Counted from the stretch's first letter, positions 29,606 to 39,749 are shown. The stretch: DNA of 64,000 nucleotides from Jiella endophytica (GCF_004519335.1 NZ_SOZD01000004.1:186001-250000), one strand, 5' to 3'. Notes: generated by a model from the sequence alone, not told the origin. Made by a program: numbers and translations.

Positions 29606-30691
29606 CTAAGCCGTGGCAACTCCCATCTTGGTCCCCGACCGAGTGTACAGATAATAGATGATTTCGGCGACGGCCTTGAAAAACTGTGGCGGGATCATCT
29701 GGTCGATTTCAACATGATCGTACATCGACCTTGCCAAGAGCTTGTCCTCCAGAACGGGGACGTCATTCGCCTCGGCAATTTCGCGTATCTTGAGGGCGAG
29801 GAGGTCGGTGCCCTTGGCCACGACGATCGGCGCGCCGCCTTCCTCGCGAACGTAGCGCAGAGCGATGGCGTAGTGGGTCGGGTTGGCGATGACGAGCGTC
29901 GCCTTCGGCACCTCCGCCATCATCCGGCGGCGGGTGCGGTCGCGGGCGATCTGGCGCTGGCGGGCCTTGACCATCGGGTCGCCCTCCATCTGCTTGGCCT
30001 CGTCCTTGATCTCCTGCTTCGACATCATCAGGTCGCGCTTCCAGTGCAGCCGCGACAGGCCGATATCGGCGGCGACGAGGAGGATCGTCGCGATGGAGAC
30101 GCCGGACAGAAGCTTCATCGCCATCTGCAGGATGAGTTCCGGCATCAGGACGGGGTCGGCATACATGGCCTTGACCATGGTCGGGAAACCCGAGACCAGG
30201 ATCGAACCGACGACGACGCCGATGGCAACGAACTTAAACATGGCCTTGCCGAACTCCGTTACGCCGCGAAGGCCGAAGATCCGGCGGAAGCCGGACGACA
30301 GCGAAACGTTCGAAGCCTTGGGAGCGATCCGCTCGAAATTGATCTGAGGCGGATTCTGCAGGAGCGATGCGAGGATGCCGGCGCCGGCGAAGAGCAGGGT
30401 CGCCGGCATGATGAACCGGCCCATCTGGACCGCCAGCATTTCGAGGACATGTAACCCATCGGCTCCCGTCTCCAACTCCCACTGGAGCGGATTCTCCATC
30501 GTCGACTTCAGCGCGAGGAGCAGCTGTGCCGAGCCATCCTGGACATGAAAGGTCAGGAAGGCCATCGCCGCCAAGAGAGAGGCCAGGATCGGAGCTTCCC
30601 GCGAGACCGGAAGGTTGCCCTTCTCGACCGTGTCGCGGATCTTCTTGTCCGTCGGCTGCTCTGTCTTTGACGATCGATCCTCGTCCGACAA
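29606..30691 (-). CDS. flhB: Flagellar type III export protein FlhB
   Basis: FlhB is the substrate-specificity switch of the export apparatus. The 361-residue protein has an acidic N-terminus (MSDEDRSSKTEQPTDKKIRD), four transmembrane helices, and a cytosolic domain with the autocleavage motif NPTH in VIANPTHYAIALRY. The linker MSKQEIKDEAKQMEGDPMVK is also typical. A 160-base gap without genes separates it from fliG. Confidence 0.97.
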   Translation of the reverse strand: MSDEDRSSKTEQPTDKKIRDTVEKGNLPVSREAPILASLLAAMAFLTFHVQDGSAQLLLALKSTMENPLQWELETGADGLHVLEMLAVQMGRFIMPATLLFAGAGILASLLQNPPQINFERIAPKASNVSLSSGFRRIFGLRGVTEFGKAMFKFVAIGVVVGSILVSGFPTMVKAMYADPVLMPELILQMAMKLLSGVSIATILLVAADIGLSRLHWKRDLMMSKQEIKDEAKQMEGDPMVKARQRQIARDRTRRRMMAEVPKATLVIANPTHYAIALRYVREEGGAPIVVAKGTDLLALKIREIAEANDVPVLEDKLLARSMYDHVEIDQMIPPQFFKAVAEIIYYLYTRSGTKMGVATA

Positions 30692-30851
30692 CGATTTACT
30701 CCCTCAAGCCGTTGACGTCGGATGAACCGGGAAAGGTCTCAGTGGGATTACGGTTGCGCAACCGTTACGATGCGCCATCCCCGCTTCTCTCGCAGGGGAC
30801 GGGATGCTGCCGGCGCGGCCCGACAAGACGGGCGGGCGCCGGCAATGGCTT

Positions 30852-31898
30852 CTACTCTTCGGCCTGCTCGCGCAGAGCGAGCTTGCCTTCGCCGGCGAGG
30901 CGCAGCGCCTCCTTGGCGATCTGGCGCCTGGCCCCGTCGATGTCGGCCTTCTGGGCGCCGGAGTCCTGCTTGAGCTCGGCCTCGGCCATGCGCCGGGCTC
31001 TGGCGCCGAGCGAGGAGAGAACGAGATCGACGATCTCCTGGCTCGCGCCTCTCAGCGACAGGACGAGCACGTCCGGAGCCACCGCATCGAACAGGGTGAG
31101 CCGCGACTTCAGCGGCAGCGCCGGCAGATCCTCGAAAGCGAAGAGCAGCTTCTCCAGCGCCTCGGCGTCCTTCGGACGGGTGGCGCGCAGGGATTCCAGC
31201 ACCTCTTCCGAGGAGTCCTTGTCGAGACGGTTGACGATCTCGGCGAGGAAGGCGTGGCTGCCCCCCTCCTCGCTCTCGCCGCCTCCGGCGACGAAGTTGC
31301 GGCGGATCTGGCCCTCGAGGACGCTCTGGACCGTATATTGCAGCGGCTTCAGCGTCAGGATCCGGCGCATCACGTCGTTGCGCATCGCCGAGCCGAATTC
31401 GCGGATCATCGCCGAGGCCATCTCGGGCTGGACCCTGGCGAGGATGATCGCCACCATCTGCGGATGTTCGGCAAGGAGCTTGCGGGCGAGCTTGGGCGGA
31501 TCCATCGCGGCGATCGCCTCCCAGACGTCACCTTCCCGGCCCATCTCGGCGAGGTCCGCCAGTGCAGGGTCGCGGCTGTCCGGATCGAAGATCGCGATAT
31601 ATTCTTCGCGCGACAGGGCGCTTTCGAGGAGCTCGGCCATTTCCTTGGCGGGCCCGGTCAGCGCCGCACCCTTCTTGAAATAGCTCTGGAAGTCGTCGAC
31701 GACCTCGTCGATCTGCTCCGGCCCGACGGTCGGCAGCTTGGCTGCGCTCTCGCGGATGATCCGGATCTCCTCGGGCGAGAGATGCTTCAGGATGCGCGAC
31801 GCGCCCTGCGATCCGACCGCAAGCAAGAGAATGGCCGCACGCGCGCTGCCGCTGTCGGGCACGCCGGGGTCATTGCTGTAGGCGGCGATGATCGACAT
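30852..31898 (-). CDS. fliG: Flagellar motor switch protein FliG
   Basis: FliG forms the C-ring layer that meets the stator. The 348-residue protein shows the three FliG domains. The EHPQMVAIILARVQPEMAS motif is in the middle domain. The C-terminal torque helix region FEDLPALPLKSRLTLFDAVAPDVLVLSLRGASQEIVDLVLSSLGARARRMAEAEL follows. Its gene starts 6 bases after fliN ends. Confidence 0.95.
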   Translation of the reverse strand: MSIIAAYSNDPGVPDSGSARAAILLLAVGSQGASRILKHLSPEEIRIIRESAAKLPTVGPEQIDEVVDDFQSYFKKGAALTGPAKEMAELLESALSREEYIAIFDPDSRDPALADLAEMGREGDVWEAIAAMDPPKLARKLLAEHPQMVAIILARVQPEMASAMIREFGSAMRNDVMRRILTLKPLQYTVQSVLEGQIRRNFVAGGGESEEGGSHAFLAEIVNRLDKDSSEEVLESLRATRPKDAEALEKLLFAFEDLPALPLKSRLTLFDAVAPDVLVLSLRGASQEIVDLVLSSLGARARRMAEAELKQDSGAQKADIDGARRQIAKEALRLAGEGKLALREQAEE

Positions 31899-31904
31899 GG
31901 CTTA

Positions 31905-32366
31905 TCAGGCTGCGCGAGACTTGCGGGCCTGCAGCTTGGTGCCGGGCTTTGCAACGTCGGTGAGGGTGATGCCGAAGCGCTGCTCCTCCTTGTCGATGAC
32001 GACGATCTCGCCGCGCGCGACGATGCGGCCGTTGACGACGACGTCGACCGGCTCGCCGACCTTGGTGTCGAGCTTGACGACGGCGCCGCGGCCGAGCTTG
32101 AGGATGTTGGCGACGGTCATCGTCGAGGAGCCGAGAACGACCTGCATGGTCACCGGCACGTCCATGACGAGGTCGAGGTCGACGTGATCCTCGACCGGCT
32201 CTTCCTCTGCGACCACCTCGTCCTCTTCGTCTTCTTCTTCAGCGGCGGCGCCGACGCCGGCCATGGCCGCGGCGGGATCGAAACCGGACGGCATTTCGAA
32301 GCCGCCGAGCTCGGATTCCTCTTCGTCGGTGTCTTCGAGATCAAGATCCAGGTCGGAATCGATCAT
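31905..32366 (-). CDS. fliN: Flagellar motor switch protein FliN
   Basis: FliN is the lower C-ring component. The 153-residue protein has an acidic, disordered N-terminus of about 70 residues (MIDSDLDLDLEDTDEEESELGG) followed by the SpoA/FliN domain VMDVPVTMQVVLGSSTMTVANILKLGRGAVVKLDTKVGEPVDVVVNGRIVARGEIVVIDKEEQRFGITLTDV. The long acidic extension is typical of rhizobial FliN. Confidence 0.96.
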   Translation of the reverse strand: MIDSDLDLDLEDTDEEESELGGFEMPSGFDPAAAMAGVGAAAEEEDEEDEVVAEEEPVEDHVDLDLVMDVPVTMQVVLGSSTMTVANILKLGRGAVVKLDTKVGEPVDVVVNGRIVARGEIVVIDKEEQRFGITLTDVAKPGTKLQARKSRAA

Positions 32367-32434
32367 GGTGCGGTCTTTCCAGGGCTGGAGGCATCATGCG
32401 GGCCGCTTCGCGCCACCGCGGCGTCGGTCTCTGA

Positions 32435-32812
32435 TTAGCGGGCCAGACTGGCGCGAAGCCTGTCATGGGCTGCGGCGAAAAAGTCGTGATAGGGATCCTC
32501 GTTCGCCGCTTGCGGCTCCGGCGCGGCGCTGGCGACATGGACGTCGGCGCGGGCAAGAAGGCCTTCGAGCCGCTCGGCAAGCTGCCTTGCCTCGACCAGC
32601 TGGCGCTCCAGCGTCTGCACCGTCTCGATGCCCTCGTGGCGGGCGCCGACGATCGCGCCAGCGGCGCGGTTGAGCGAGACCTCGGCGTTTTCCAGCGCCT
32701 CGACCAGATCGGTCTGGCGCAGCGCCCTCAGCTCCTTGTGCATCCGGCCGCAGCGCAGCGCCGTGACGACCAGCGCGACGACGAGGAGCAGGTCAATCAG
32801 ATAGGATGTCAT
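32435..32812 (-). CDS. DUF6468-type membrane-anchored flagellar-operon protein
   Basis: The 125-residue protein has one N-terminal transmembrane helix (SYLIDLLLVVALVVTALRC, about 3-21), then a long charged coiled coil (about 25-90: LRALRQTDLVEALENAEVSLNRA and ETVQTLERQLVEARQLAERLEGLL) and a short C-terminal tail. Such proteins sit between fliM and fliN in rhizobial flagellar operons; the role is unknown. The ATG at 32812 lies inside the end of fliM (20-base overlap), so translation is probably coupled. Confidence 0.8.
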   Translation of the reverse strand: MTSYLIDLLLVVALVVTALRCGRMHKELRALRQTDLVEALENAEVSLNRAAGAIVGARHEGIETVQTLERQLVEARQLAERLEGLLARADVHVASAAPEPQAANEDPYHDFFAAAHDRLRASLAR

Positions 32813-33731
32813 CGATGAACTCCTGAGCCGGGTCGATCCGCTCCTCGATCCGCACGACGTAGGATTCGCGCGAGCGCCCGACCTGGGCGCGGAACATCGG
32901 CCGGTCCTCGCATTCGAGCGGGATGAGGCTGGAAAGCCCGACGTCCAGCTCGACGATGCCGCCGACCCGGAAGCGCGCGACCTGCGACAGCGGGATCTTC
33001 TTCTTGCAGAGCACCGCCTCGATCTTGAGGTCGGACTGGGCGAAGCTCGCCTCGATGCCCTTCTTCCAGGCCTCGTCGGTGCCCATTTCGGGCTTTTCCG
33101 GCGTACCGCTGAGAAAGCGGCGGTGGGGCGACAGGAAGCTCTTGCCGAGCGCCAGGGAAAACTCCGCCTTGAAGTCGCCGACCTCCACCTCGAAGCGGAA
33201 GACGAAGTAGCGCTCGGGCTCCTCGCCCAGCACCTCGGCGAGGTCGGCCGCGGCGACGAAGCTGCCGAGCGACATGTCGAAGCTGTCCATCGGCTGAAAC
33301 GCCTTCGTCGCGGTCTCCAGCACCTTGGCGAAGAACAACCGAACGAAATGCTGGTCGAGAGCGGTCGGCTCGCGGCTGGCGGCCAGTTCCTCCGACGGCT
33401 CGCAGCCGAGGAAGGAGGCAAGCACCGCCTCGACGACCTTGCGGTCGGCCATGACGTAGCTCGGCCTGGCGAAGCGGTTCGACAACAGCGGCGCGATCAG
33501 CGCGGTCGCCAGCTGAGCGTCCTCCGGATCGGGGGCGTTCTCCATCTCGCACTGCTGGTAGACGACCTCGATGGCGCCCGGCGCGAGCTCGCGGAGCCGG
33601 AGGTTGAGATCCTCGGTCCAGGCGTTGCAGATGTGGGTCAGGCGCGGCAGCCGGGCCGGGTCGATCTCGTTGGCGCTTTTCAGGCGCGCATGGATCTCGG
33701 CCGGATCGGATGCGAAGGCGACTTCGCTCAT
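32793..33731 (-). CDS. fliM: Flagellar motor switch protein FliM
   Basis: FliM is the middle C-ring subunit that reads out CheY signals. The 312-residue protein has the CheC-like middle domain (about 50-230) and a SpoA domain at the C-terminus (KIPLSQVARFRVGGIVELDVGLSSLIPLECEDRPMFRAQVGRSRESYVVRIEERI). The usual N-terminal EIDAL CheY-binding motif is not obvious, as in rhizobial FliM proteins, which are highly divergent. Neighbours motA and fliN support the call. Confidence 0.9.
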   Translation of the reverse strand: MSEVAFASDPAEIHARLKSANEIDPARLPRLTHICNAWTEDLNLRLRELAPGAIEVVYQQCEMENAPDPEDAQLATALIAPLLSNRFARPSYVMADRKVVEAVLASFLGCEPSEELAASREPTALDQHFVRLFFAKVLETATKAFQPMDSFDMSLGSFVAAADLAEVLGEEPERYFVFRFEVEVGDFKAEFSLALGKSFLSPHRRFLSGTPEKPEMGTDEAWKKGIEASFAQSDLKIEAVLCKKKIPLSQVARFRVGGIVELDVGLSSLIPLECEDRPMFRAQVGRSRESYVVRIEERIDPAQEFIDDILSD

Positions 33732-33735
33732 GGCA

Positions 33736-34599
33736 TCAAGCTCCCGAGCCGCCGCCGATGGTCTCGTTCTCGACCTGGTCGATGGTCGGACGGTCGGCCG
33801 CCGAGATCACCTTGCGGCCGTATTCGAGGGCGACCTGGGGCATGGCGCCGTTCATGTAGGCGATCAGGGTCGACTTCACGATGACGAAGACGCGCACCTT
33901 CTTCTCGCGGACATATTTGATCTTGGCGGCGATCGGGCCGAACATGCCGTAGGAGAAGAAGATGCCGGCGAAGGTGCCGACGAGCGCGGCGCCGATCAGG
34001 TGGCCGAGCACTTCCGGCGGCTGGTCGAGGGCGCCCATCGCCTTGATGACGCCGAGGACGGCGGCGACGATGCCGATCGCCGGCAGGCCGTCGGCGACAT
34101 CCTGCAGGGCGTGCTTGGCTTTCAGGAGATCGTGGTGGATGGTCTGGATCTCCTCGTCCATCAGCGCCTCGATCTCGTGCGGACGGGCATTGCCGATGAT
34201 GATCAGCCGCGCATAGTCGCAGATGAAGTTGAGCATCGGCGTATCCTTGATGATGTTCGGATAGGCCTGGAAGATCGTCGATTCCGCCGGGTCGTCGATG
34301 TGGGCCTCGACCTCCGAGCGCGACTTGGAGCGCATCTCGCGCATCAGATTGTGCAGGAGCCCGAGGACCTCGAGATAATCCTTCTGCTTCGGCACCTTGT
34401 TCTTCAAAGCATCGCCCATCGCCTTGCCGGTATCCTTAATCGTCTTGCCGGAGTTGGAGATGATGAAGGTGCCGAGCGACGTGCCGAGAATGATGACGTA
34501 TTCGAAGGGCTGCACGAGCACGTCGAGATGGCCGCCCATCGCGACGAAGCCGCCGAGCAGCGCGCCGAGTGCCACGACGAGGCCAATCAGAATTCCCAT
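33736..34599 (-). CDS. motA: Flagellar motor stator protein MotA
   Basis: MotA is the proton-channel stator subunit that works with MotB. The 287-residue protein has four helices and a large cytosolic loop. Motifs include [23 protein letters not shown] at the start and, in the second membrane pair, [24 protein letters not shown] with the channel-lining residues, then [21 protein letters not shown]. It is first in the minus-strand operon and divergent from flgF; motB is not in the window. Confidence 0.97.
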   Translation of the reverse strand: MGILIGLVVALGALLGGFVAMGGHLDVLVQPFEYVIILGTSLGTFIISNSGKTIKDTGKAMGDALKNKVPKQKDYLEVLGLLHNLMREMRSKSRSEVEAHIDDPAESTIFQAYPNIIKDTPMLNFICDYARLIIIGNARPHEIEALMDEEIQTIHHDLLKAKHALQDVADGLPAIGIVAAVLGVIKAMGALDQPPEVLGHLIGAALVGTFAGIFFSYGMFGPIAAKIKYVREKKVRVFVIVKSTLIAYMNGAMPQVALEYGRKVISAADRPTIDQVENETIGGGSGA

Positions 34600-34812
34600 T
34601 TTTCATCCTCGGATACGCGTTGTTCCGGATACTGGCCTACGGCAGAAGCGCTTGTGCGAGCCTTGTCCGCCACCCCTCTGCCTCTCCTGAAATTGCGGGA
34701 ATGCGGCCTGCCAGTCTGAGACAAGCCTTGTTCGGCAGGTTGCGGGCAACAACGTGCCGGCCGGTGGAACGCTGAGACGTTCCGGCAATGCCGCCGGCTC
34801 CAGACCAAGAGG

Positions 34813-35556
34813 ATGATCCCCATGGAGGCTTCGCTTTCGCCGGCCCTGTCGGCACAGCTTGCCATCGAGCGCCGGCTCGACACCCTGGCGCACAACCTCG
34901 CCAACATCCGCACCGCCGGTTTCCGCGCCGAGGAGGTGAAGTTCGACGAGCTTCTGAAGCCCGGCGACGGCTTCGGCTCCGACCCCGTGAGCCTTGCCTC
35001 GGAAGGCACCACCTTCCTGTCGACCAAGAACGGCGAACTCACCCAGACCGGCAATCCGCTGGACATGGCGGTTGCCGGCGACGCCTGGTTCGGCATGCAG
35101 GGGCCGAACGGCGTCGTCTACACCCGCGACGGCCGCATGCGGATCAACCAGGCCGGCACCGTCGAGACCCTCACCGGCTACCCGCTGGTCGATGCCGGCG
35201 GCGCGCAGATCCAGGTCAATACGAATGGCGGCCCGCTGACGATCGCCCGCGACGGCATGATCACCCAGAACGGCCAGCAGCTCGGCGCCGTCGGGCTGTT
35301 CACCATCCCCGCCACCGCCAAGCTGAACCGCTTCGACACGTCCGGCGTCGTCCCCGACCAGGCCGCCCAGCCGGCCCTCGATTTCAGCCAGGTCGGCGTC
35401 ATGCAGGGGTTCATCGAAGGTTCGAACGTCAATCCGGTGCTGGAGATGACGCGCCTGATCGAACTGCAGCGCGCCTTCGAGAGCGCCGCAAACCTCGTCC
35501 AGTCGAACGAGCGTAGCCTCGGCGACGCCATCCAGACCCTCGGGAGCAGCCGGTGA
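34813..35556 (+). CDS. flgF: Flagellar basal-body rod protein FlgF
   Basis: FlgF is a proximal rod protein. The 247-residue product shows LSAQLAIERRLDTLAHNLANIRTAGFRAEEVKF and the C-terminal QVGVMQGFIEGSNVNPVLEMTRLIELQRAFE. It is transcribed away from motA, and its stop overlaps the fliI start as GTGA. The 213-base spacer to motA presumably contains divergent promoters; I see no clear consensus. Confidence 0.94.
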   Translation: MIPMEASLSPALSAQLAIERRLDTLAHNLANIRTAGFRAEEVKFDELLKPGDGFGSDPVSLASEGTTFLSTKNGELTQTGNPLDMAVAGDAWFGMQGPNGVVYTRDGRMRINQAGTVETLTGYPLVDAGGAQIQVNTNGGPLTIARDGMITQNGQQLGAVGLFTIPATAKLNRFDTSGVVPDQAAQPALDFSQVGVMQGFIEGSNVNPVLEMTRLIELQRAFESAANLVQSNERSLGDAIQTLGSSR

Positions 35557-36893
35557 GCCTTTCCAGCCAGACACCGCGCGACCTTTCGCCGCTCGACGCG
35601 CCGCGCATCGCCATATCCGGCCGCATCGTCGATGTCGGGCCGCAGGCCTACCGCGTCTCCGGCCTGTCGCCCTTCGTGCGGCTCGGCGACTGCATCGCCT
35701 GCCCGGGCACCGGCGGCGAGGAGATCGGCGAGGTCGTGCGGATCGAATCCGACTCCCTCACCGTCAAGCCTTTCGGCATCCGCTCGACCCTCGGCGTCAA
35801 GAGCCCGGCCCGGCGCATCGGCCCCTATACCGTCGCCCCCACGGCAGACTGGAAGGGCCGCGTCGTCAACGCCTTCGGTCAGCCGGTCGACGGCCGCGGG
35901 GCGCTCGACAAGGGCGAACAGGAGCGCGTCGCCGACGGCTCGCCGCCCCCTGCCCTGAAACGCGGCCGGGTCGGCAGCCCGGTGCAGACGGGCATCCGCA
36001 CCATCGACCTCTTCACGCCGCTGGTCAAAGGCCAGCGTATCGGCATCTTCGCCGGCTCCGGCGTCGGCAAGTCGACGCTGATGGGCATGCTGTCGCGGGC
36101 TCAGGGCTTCGACACCGCCGTGGTGGCGCTGGTCGGCGAGCGTGGCCGCGAGGTGCGCGAATTCCTCGAAGAGACCATGGCCGGCGGCCTCGACAAGCTC
36201 GTCACGGTGGTGGCGACCGGCGACGAGAGCCCGATGATGCGGCGGCTGGCGCCGAAGACCGCCACCGCCATCGCCGAATATTTCCGCGACCAGGGCGAGA
36301 ACGTCCTCCTGATCATCGACAGCGTCACGCGTCTTGCCCATGCGGCGCGCGACGTCGCGCTCGCCGCCGGCGAGCCGCCGGTGGCGAGAGGCTATCCGCC
36401 GAGCGTCTTTTCCGAGCTGCCGCAGCTTCTGGAAAGGGCCGGCCCCGGCCTTGAAGGCTCCGGCACCATCACCGGCGTCTTTTCGGTGCTCGTCGACGGC
36501 GACGACCACAACGACCCGATCGCCGACGCGATCCGGGGAACCCTCGACGGCCATATCGTGCTCGACCGGGCGATCGCCGAACAGGGCCGCTTCCCGGCGG
36601 TCGACGTCCTGAAATCGATCTCGCGTCTTGCCGACCGGGCCTGGAACCCGCAGGAGCGCGAGCTCGTCACCCGGCTGAAGGCGATGATCGCCCGCTTCGA
36701 GGACACCCGCGACCTCAGGCTTCTCGGCGGCTATCAGCGCGGCTCGGACGGAACCCTCGACCAGGCGGTCGATCTGGTGCCGCATATCTACGACTATCTG
36801 ATCCAGCATCCGGGCGACAAGATCACCGACAAGCCGTTCAAGGACCTGTCGAAGAAGCTGAAGGAAGCTTTCGCGCCGCCGCCGGCGAAGTGA
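35553..36893 (+). CDS. fliI: Flagellum-specific ATPase FliI
   Basis: FliI energises substrate unfolding and delivery to the flagellar type III apparatus. The 446-residue protein has Walker A FAGSGVGKST, Walker B NVLLIIDSVTRLAHAARDVALAAGEPPVARGYPPSVF, and the F1-beta-like core. It starts with GTG overlapping the flgF stop. The C-terminal end KPFKDLSKKLKEAFAPPPAK is basic. The gene is followed by the convergent ligD only 39 bases on, with no clear hairpin. Confidence 0.97.
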   Translation: MSLSSQTPRDLSPLDAPRIAISGRIVDVGPQAYRVSGLSPFVRLGDCIACPGTGGEEIGEVVRIESDSLTVKPFGIRSTLGVKSPARRIGPYTVAPTADWKGRVVNAFGQPVDGRGALDKGEQERVADGSPPPALKRGRVGSPVQTGIRTIDLFTPLVKGQRIGIFAGSGVGKSTLMGMLSRAQGFDTAVVALVGERGREVREFLEETMAGGLDKLVTVVATGDESPMMRRLAPKTATAIAEYFRDQGENVLLIIDSVTRLAHAARDVALAAGEPPVARGYPPSVFSELPQLLERAGPGLEGSGTITGVFSVLVDGDDHNDPIADAIRGTLDGHIVLDRAIAEQGRFPAVDVLKSISRLADRAWNPQERELVTRLKAMIARFEDTRDLRLLGGYQRGSDGTLDQAVDLVPHIYDYLIQHPGDKITDKPFKDLSKKLKEAFAPPPAK

Positions 36894-36932
36894 GGCCGGT
36901 CGGAACACGCCCGCCCATGGCCAGACCCCGGC

Positions 36933-39746
36933 TCAGCCCTTCAGCCCGAGCCGCCCCATCATCGCCTTGGTGATCGACTGGCGGATCGTCGGCCGCTCGA
37001 AGGCCTCGCCCTTGTCGATGCGATCGATCACCGCCTGCATGGTGAAGGCGCTGGCGGATTCGAGATCGTCGAGCTCGTCCCAGGACAAGGGCACGGCCAC
37101 CCGCGCGCCGGGCCTTGCCCGCACCGAATAGTCGGCGATCGACGTCGCCGCATGGTCGTTGCGAAAATAGTCGATGAACAGCTTTCCCTTGCGCTTGGCC
37201 TTCGACATCGTCGCCACATAGGCCTTCGGCGCATCGGTCGCCATCTTCTCCGCAAAGGCCTCGCAGAACGCCTTCACCTCGGGAAACTCGCGCCGGCGGC
37301 TGATCGGCACGACGACGTGCAGCCCCTTGCCGCCGGTGCATTTGACGAAGCTTTCAAGGCCGAGGTCATCGAGGCGGTTGCCAAGATCGCGGGCCGCCAG
37401 CTTCACCGCCTCGAAGGGAATGCCCTCGTCCGGATCGAGATCGAAGACCAGCCGGTCCGGCACGTCCACCTTGTCGACCGTCGACGCCCAGGGATGCAAC
37501 TCGATCCCGCCCATCTGGGCGAGTTCGAGGATGCCCTTCTCGTCATCGACGTAGAAATACTCCGTCGTCTTGCCGTCATGGGTGACGTCGACGGGCTTGA
37601 TGTCGGCGCCCCAGCCCTTGCCGGCCGAGCGCTGGAAGAAGCATTCCTCGCCGATGCCGCCCGGACAGCGGAGCAGCGAGACCGGATGGCCGGCGATGTC
37701 GGCGAGCATCAGCTTCGCCACCTTGCCGTAATAGTCCGCAAGGTCGCCCTTCGTCGGCCCGTTCTCGTCGTCGAAGATCGGCCGGTCCGGATGGGTGATC
37801 TCGACGCCGGCGACGCGAAGCGGCTTGTTCGAGCGCTTCCTGGTAGGGGCTTCGGATTTCGATGCGGATGCCGTCTTCGCCGCAGCCTCACGCGAGGACC
37901 CGGCTGTCGAAGCGCTGCGCGATTTCCCTGCCTTCCCCGCCTTGCCTGCTTTCTTAGCCTTCGTCTCGCTGGCCGCGTTCTCCTGCGGAGTCTCGCGGGT
38001 CACCTCCTCGGCCGGTTTGTCCTCCCGCAGCCCCTTGAAGGACGGGTGGCGGATCTTGCCCTCCCCCGTCCATTCGGTGAAGGCGACCTCGCAGAGGAGC
38101 TTCGGGGTGACCCAGTTGGCGCCGCGCTTTTCCGCCGCCGTCAGCCCCTCCACCGGCGGCGTCTTGCGGCCGATCGCTTCCAGCTTTTCCCGCAGCGCCG
38201 CGGCCGAGACGTCGGTGAAGCCGGTGCCGACCTTGCCGGCATAGACAAGGCCGTCATCGCCGGAATAGCCGAGATGCAGCGCCCCGATCGCCCGGGCGCC
38301 GCCGGCCGCCTTGGTATAGCCGATGATGACGAATTCCTGGCGCTTGATGCATTTCGACTTCAGCCAGCTTTTCGTCCGGCCGACGCGATAGGGCGCATCG
38401 GCCTTCTTCGAGATGACGCCCTCGAGGCCCATCGAGCAGGAACGCGCGATCATCTGATCGCCCTTGCCCTCGATATGGTCGGAGTAGCGCAGGATCTTCT
38501 TCTCCCGCGCCGACTGGCCGGCGAGCACCGCCTTCAGCCGCTCCTTGCGTGCCGTCAGCGGTTGCTTCGCAAGGTCCTCGCCGTCGAGTTCCAGGCAGTC
38601 GAACAGGAAGGCGACGATCCCCCTGTCGGTCTCCTCGGACAGGGCGTTCTGCAGCTTCTGGAAGTCGGAGCGGCCGCCATCGTCGAGGACGACCGCCTCC
38701 ATGTCGAAGACCGCGTCGGCGACGTCGAGCTTTTCCAGCGCCTTGGCCAGCCGCCCGAAGCGGTGCGTCCAGTCCTTGCCGTTGCGGGTGAGGAGCCGAG
38801 CATCGTTGCCGCTGACGAGGCCGATCAGCCGGTAGCCGTCGAACTTGATCTCGTGCAGCCAGTTGGCACCGCCGGGCGGCGCATCGACAAGCGTCGCGAG
38901 CTGCGGCTTGCCGTGGGACTTCGCGAGAGCGTCGAGGGAAATGCCGGCCGCCTTCTTCTTGCCGCTGGTATTGGCGGAAGTCTTGCGGCCCGAGCTCCCT
39001 GTGCTTGCCTTCTTCGAATCCGACGACCCTGTCGAAGCGGATTTGCCGGACGACTTCGCCCCTTTCGACGTCGTTCCCTTCGACTGCGCCGCGCGGCTGG
39101 TCGCCTTGGAGATCCTGCCGCCCTTGCCGCGTGTGACGTCGCTGGACCAGTGATCGCCGTCCTCGCCGCCCTCTTCTTCGGCGATCTCGGCCATCGACCG
39201 GCCGGACTTCACGCTTGTCGTCTCGCCGCCGAGAAACGCCTCGCCGTCTTCGTCGGGACGGGCGAAATCGTCCTTCTCCTTGATGAGCAGCCAGTTCTCG
39301 CGCTTTTCCTTCTTGCGCGGCTTCATCCGCACCAGCACCCACCGCCCGGTCAGCCGTTCGCCGGAGAGCTCGAATTTCAGCTCGCCCTTTTCCAGCCCTT
39401 CGGCGACGTCGCCGAGCGGCTTCCAGGTGCCGGTGTCCCACAGCATGACGGTGCCGCCGCCATATTCGCCCTTGGGAATGGTGCCTTCGAAGGACCCGTA
39501 GTCGAGCGGGTGGTCCTCGGTGCGCACGGCGAGGCGCTTGTCGGAAGGGTTGTAGCTCGGGCCGCGGGTCACCGCCCAGGAGAGGAGGACGCCGTCATCC
39601 TCGAGGCGGAAGTCGTAATGCAGCCTTGTCGCGTCATGCTTCTGGATCAGATAGGCGCGGCCCGCCTTGCCGCGGCCGGCGCTGCCTCGCGGTTCCTTCG
39701 TCCGCTTGAAATCGCGCTTGGAATGATAGGTTTCGAGCGAGGCCAT
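36933..39746 (-). CDS. ligD: Multidomain ATP-dependent DNA ligase D (NHEJ)
   Basis: LigD repairs double-strand breaks with Ku. The 937-residue protein has the order phosphoesterase-ligase-polymerase. The PE domain is at about 1-170 (HDATRLHYDFRLE, HPLDYGSFEGTIPKGEYGGG). The ligase has active-site Lys301 in EIKFDGYR (about 270-590). The primase-polymerase is at about 640-937 (GIGEECFFQRSAGKGW, LVFDLDPDEG, KCTGGKGLHVVVP). Two Ser/Thr/Lys/Ala-rich linkers lie at about 205-268 and 600-640 and look disordered. The gene starts 3 bases after ku, as a two-gene operon. Confidence 0.96.
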   Translation of the reverse strand: MASLETYHSKRDFKRTKEPRGSAGRGKAGRAYLIQKHDATRLHYDFRLEDDGVLLSWAVTRGPSYNPSDKRLAVRTEDHPLDYGSFEGTIPKGEYGGGTVMLWDTGTWKPLGDVAEGLEKGELKFELSGERLTGRWVLVRMKPRKKEKRENWLLIKEKDDFARPDEDGEAFLGGETTSVKSGRSMAEIAEEEGGEDGDHWSSDVTRGKGGRISKATSRAAQSKGTTSKGAKSSGKSASTGSSDSKKASTGSSGRKTSANTSGKKKAAGISLDALAKSHGKPQLATLVDAPPGGANWLHEIKFDGYRLIGLVSGNDARLLTRNGKDWTHRFGRLAKALEKLDVADAVFDMEAVVLDDGGRSDFQKLQNALSEETDRGIVAFLFDCLELDGEDLAKQPLTARKERLKAVLAGQSAREKKILRYSDHIEGKGDQMIARSCSMGLEGVISKKADAPYRVGRTKSWLKSKCIKRQEFVIIGYTKAAGGARAIGALHLGYSGDDGLVYAGKVGTGFTDVSAAALREKLEAIGRKTPPVEGLTAAEKRGANWVTPKLLCEVAFTEWTGEGKIRHPSFKGLREDKPAEEVTRETPQENAASETKAKKAGKAGKAGKSRSASTAGSSREAAAKTASASKSEAPTRKRSNKPLRVAGVEITHPDRPIFDDENGPTKGDLADYYGKVAKLMLADIAGHPVSLLRCPGGIGEECFFQRSAGKGWGADIKPVDVTHDGKTTEYFYVDDEKGILELAQMGGIELHPWASTVDKVDVPDRLVFDLDPDEGIPFEAVKLAARDLGNRLDDLGLESFVKCTGGKGLHVVVPISRRREFPEVKAFCEAFAEKMATDAPKAYVATMSKAKRKGKLFIDYFRNDHAATSIADYSVRARPGARVAVPLSWDELDDLESASAFTMQAVIDRIDKGEAFERPTIRQSITKAMMGRLGLKG

Positions 39747-39749
39747 GGC

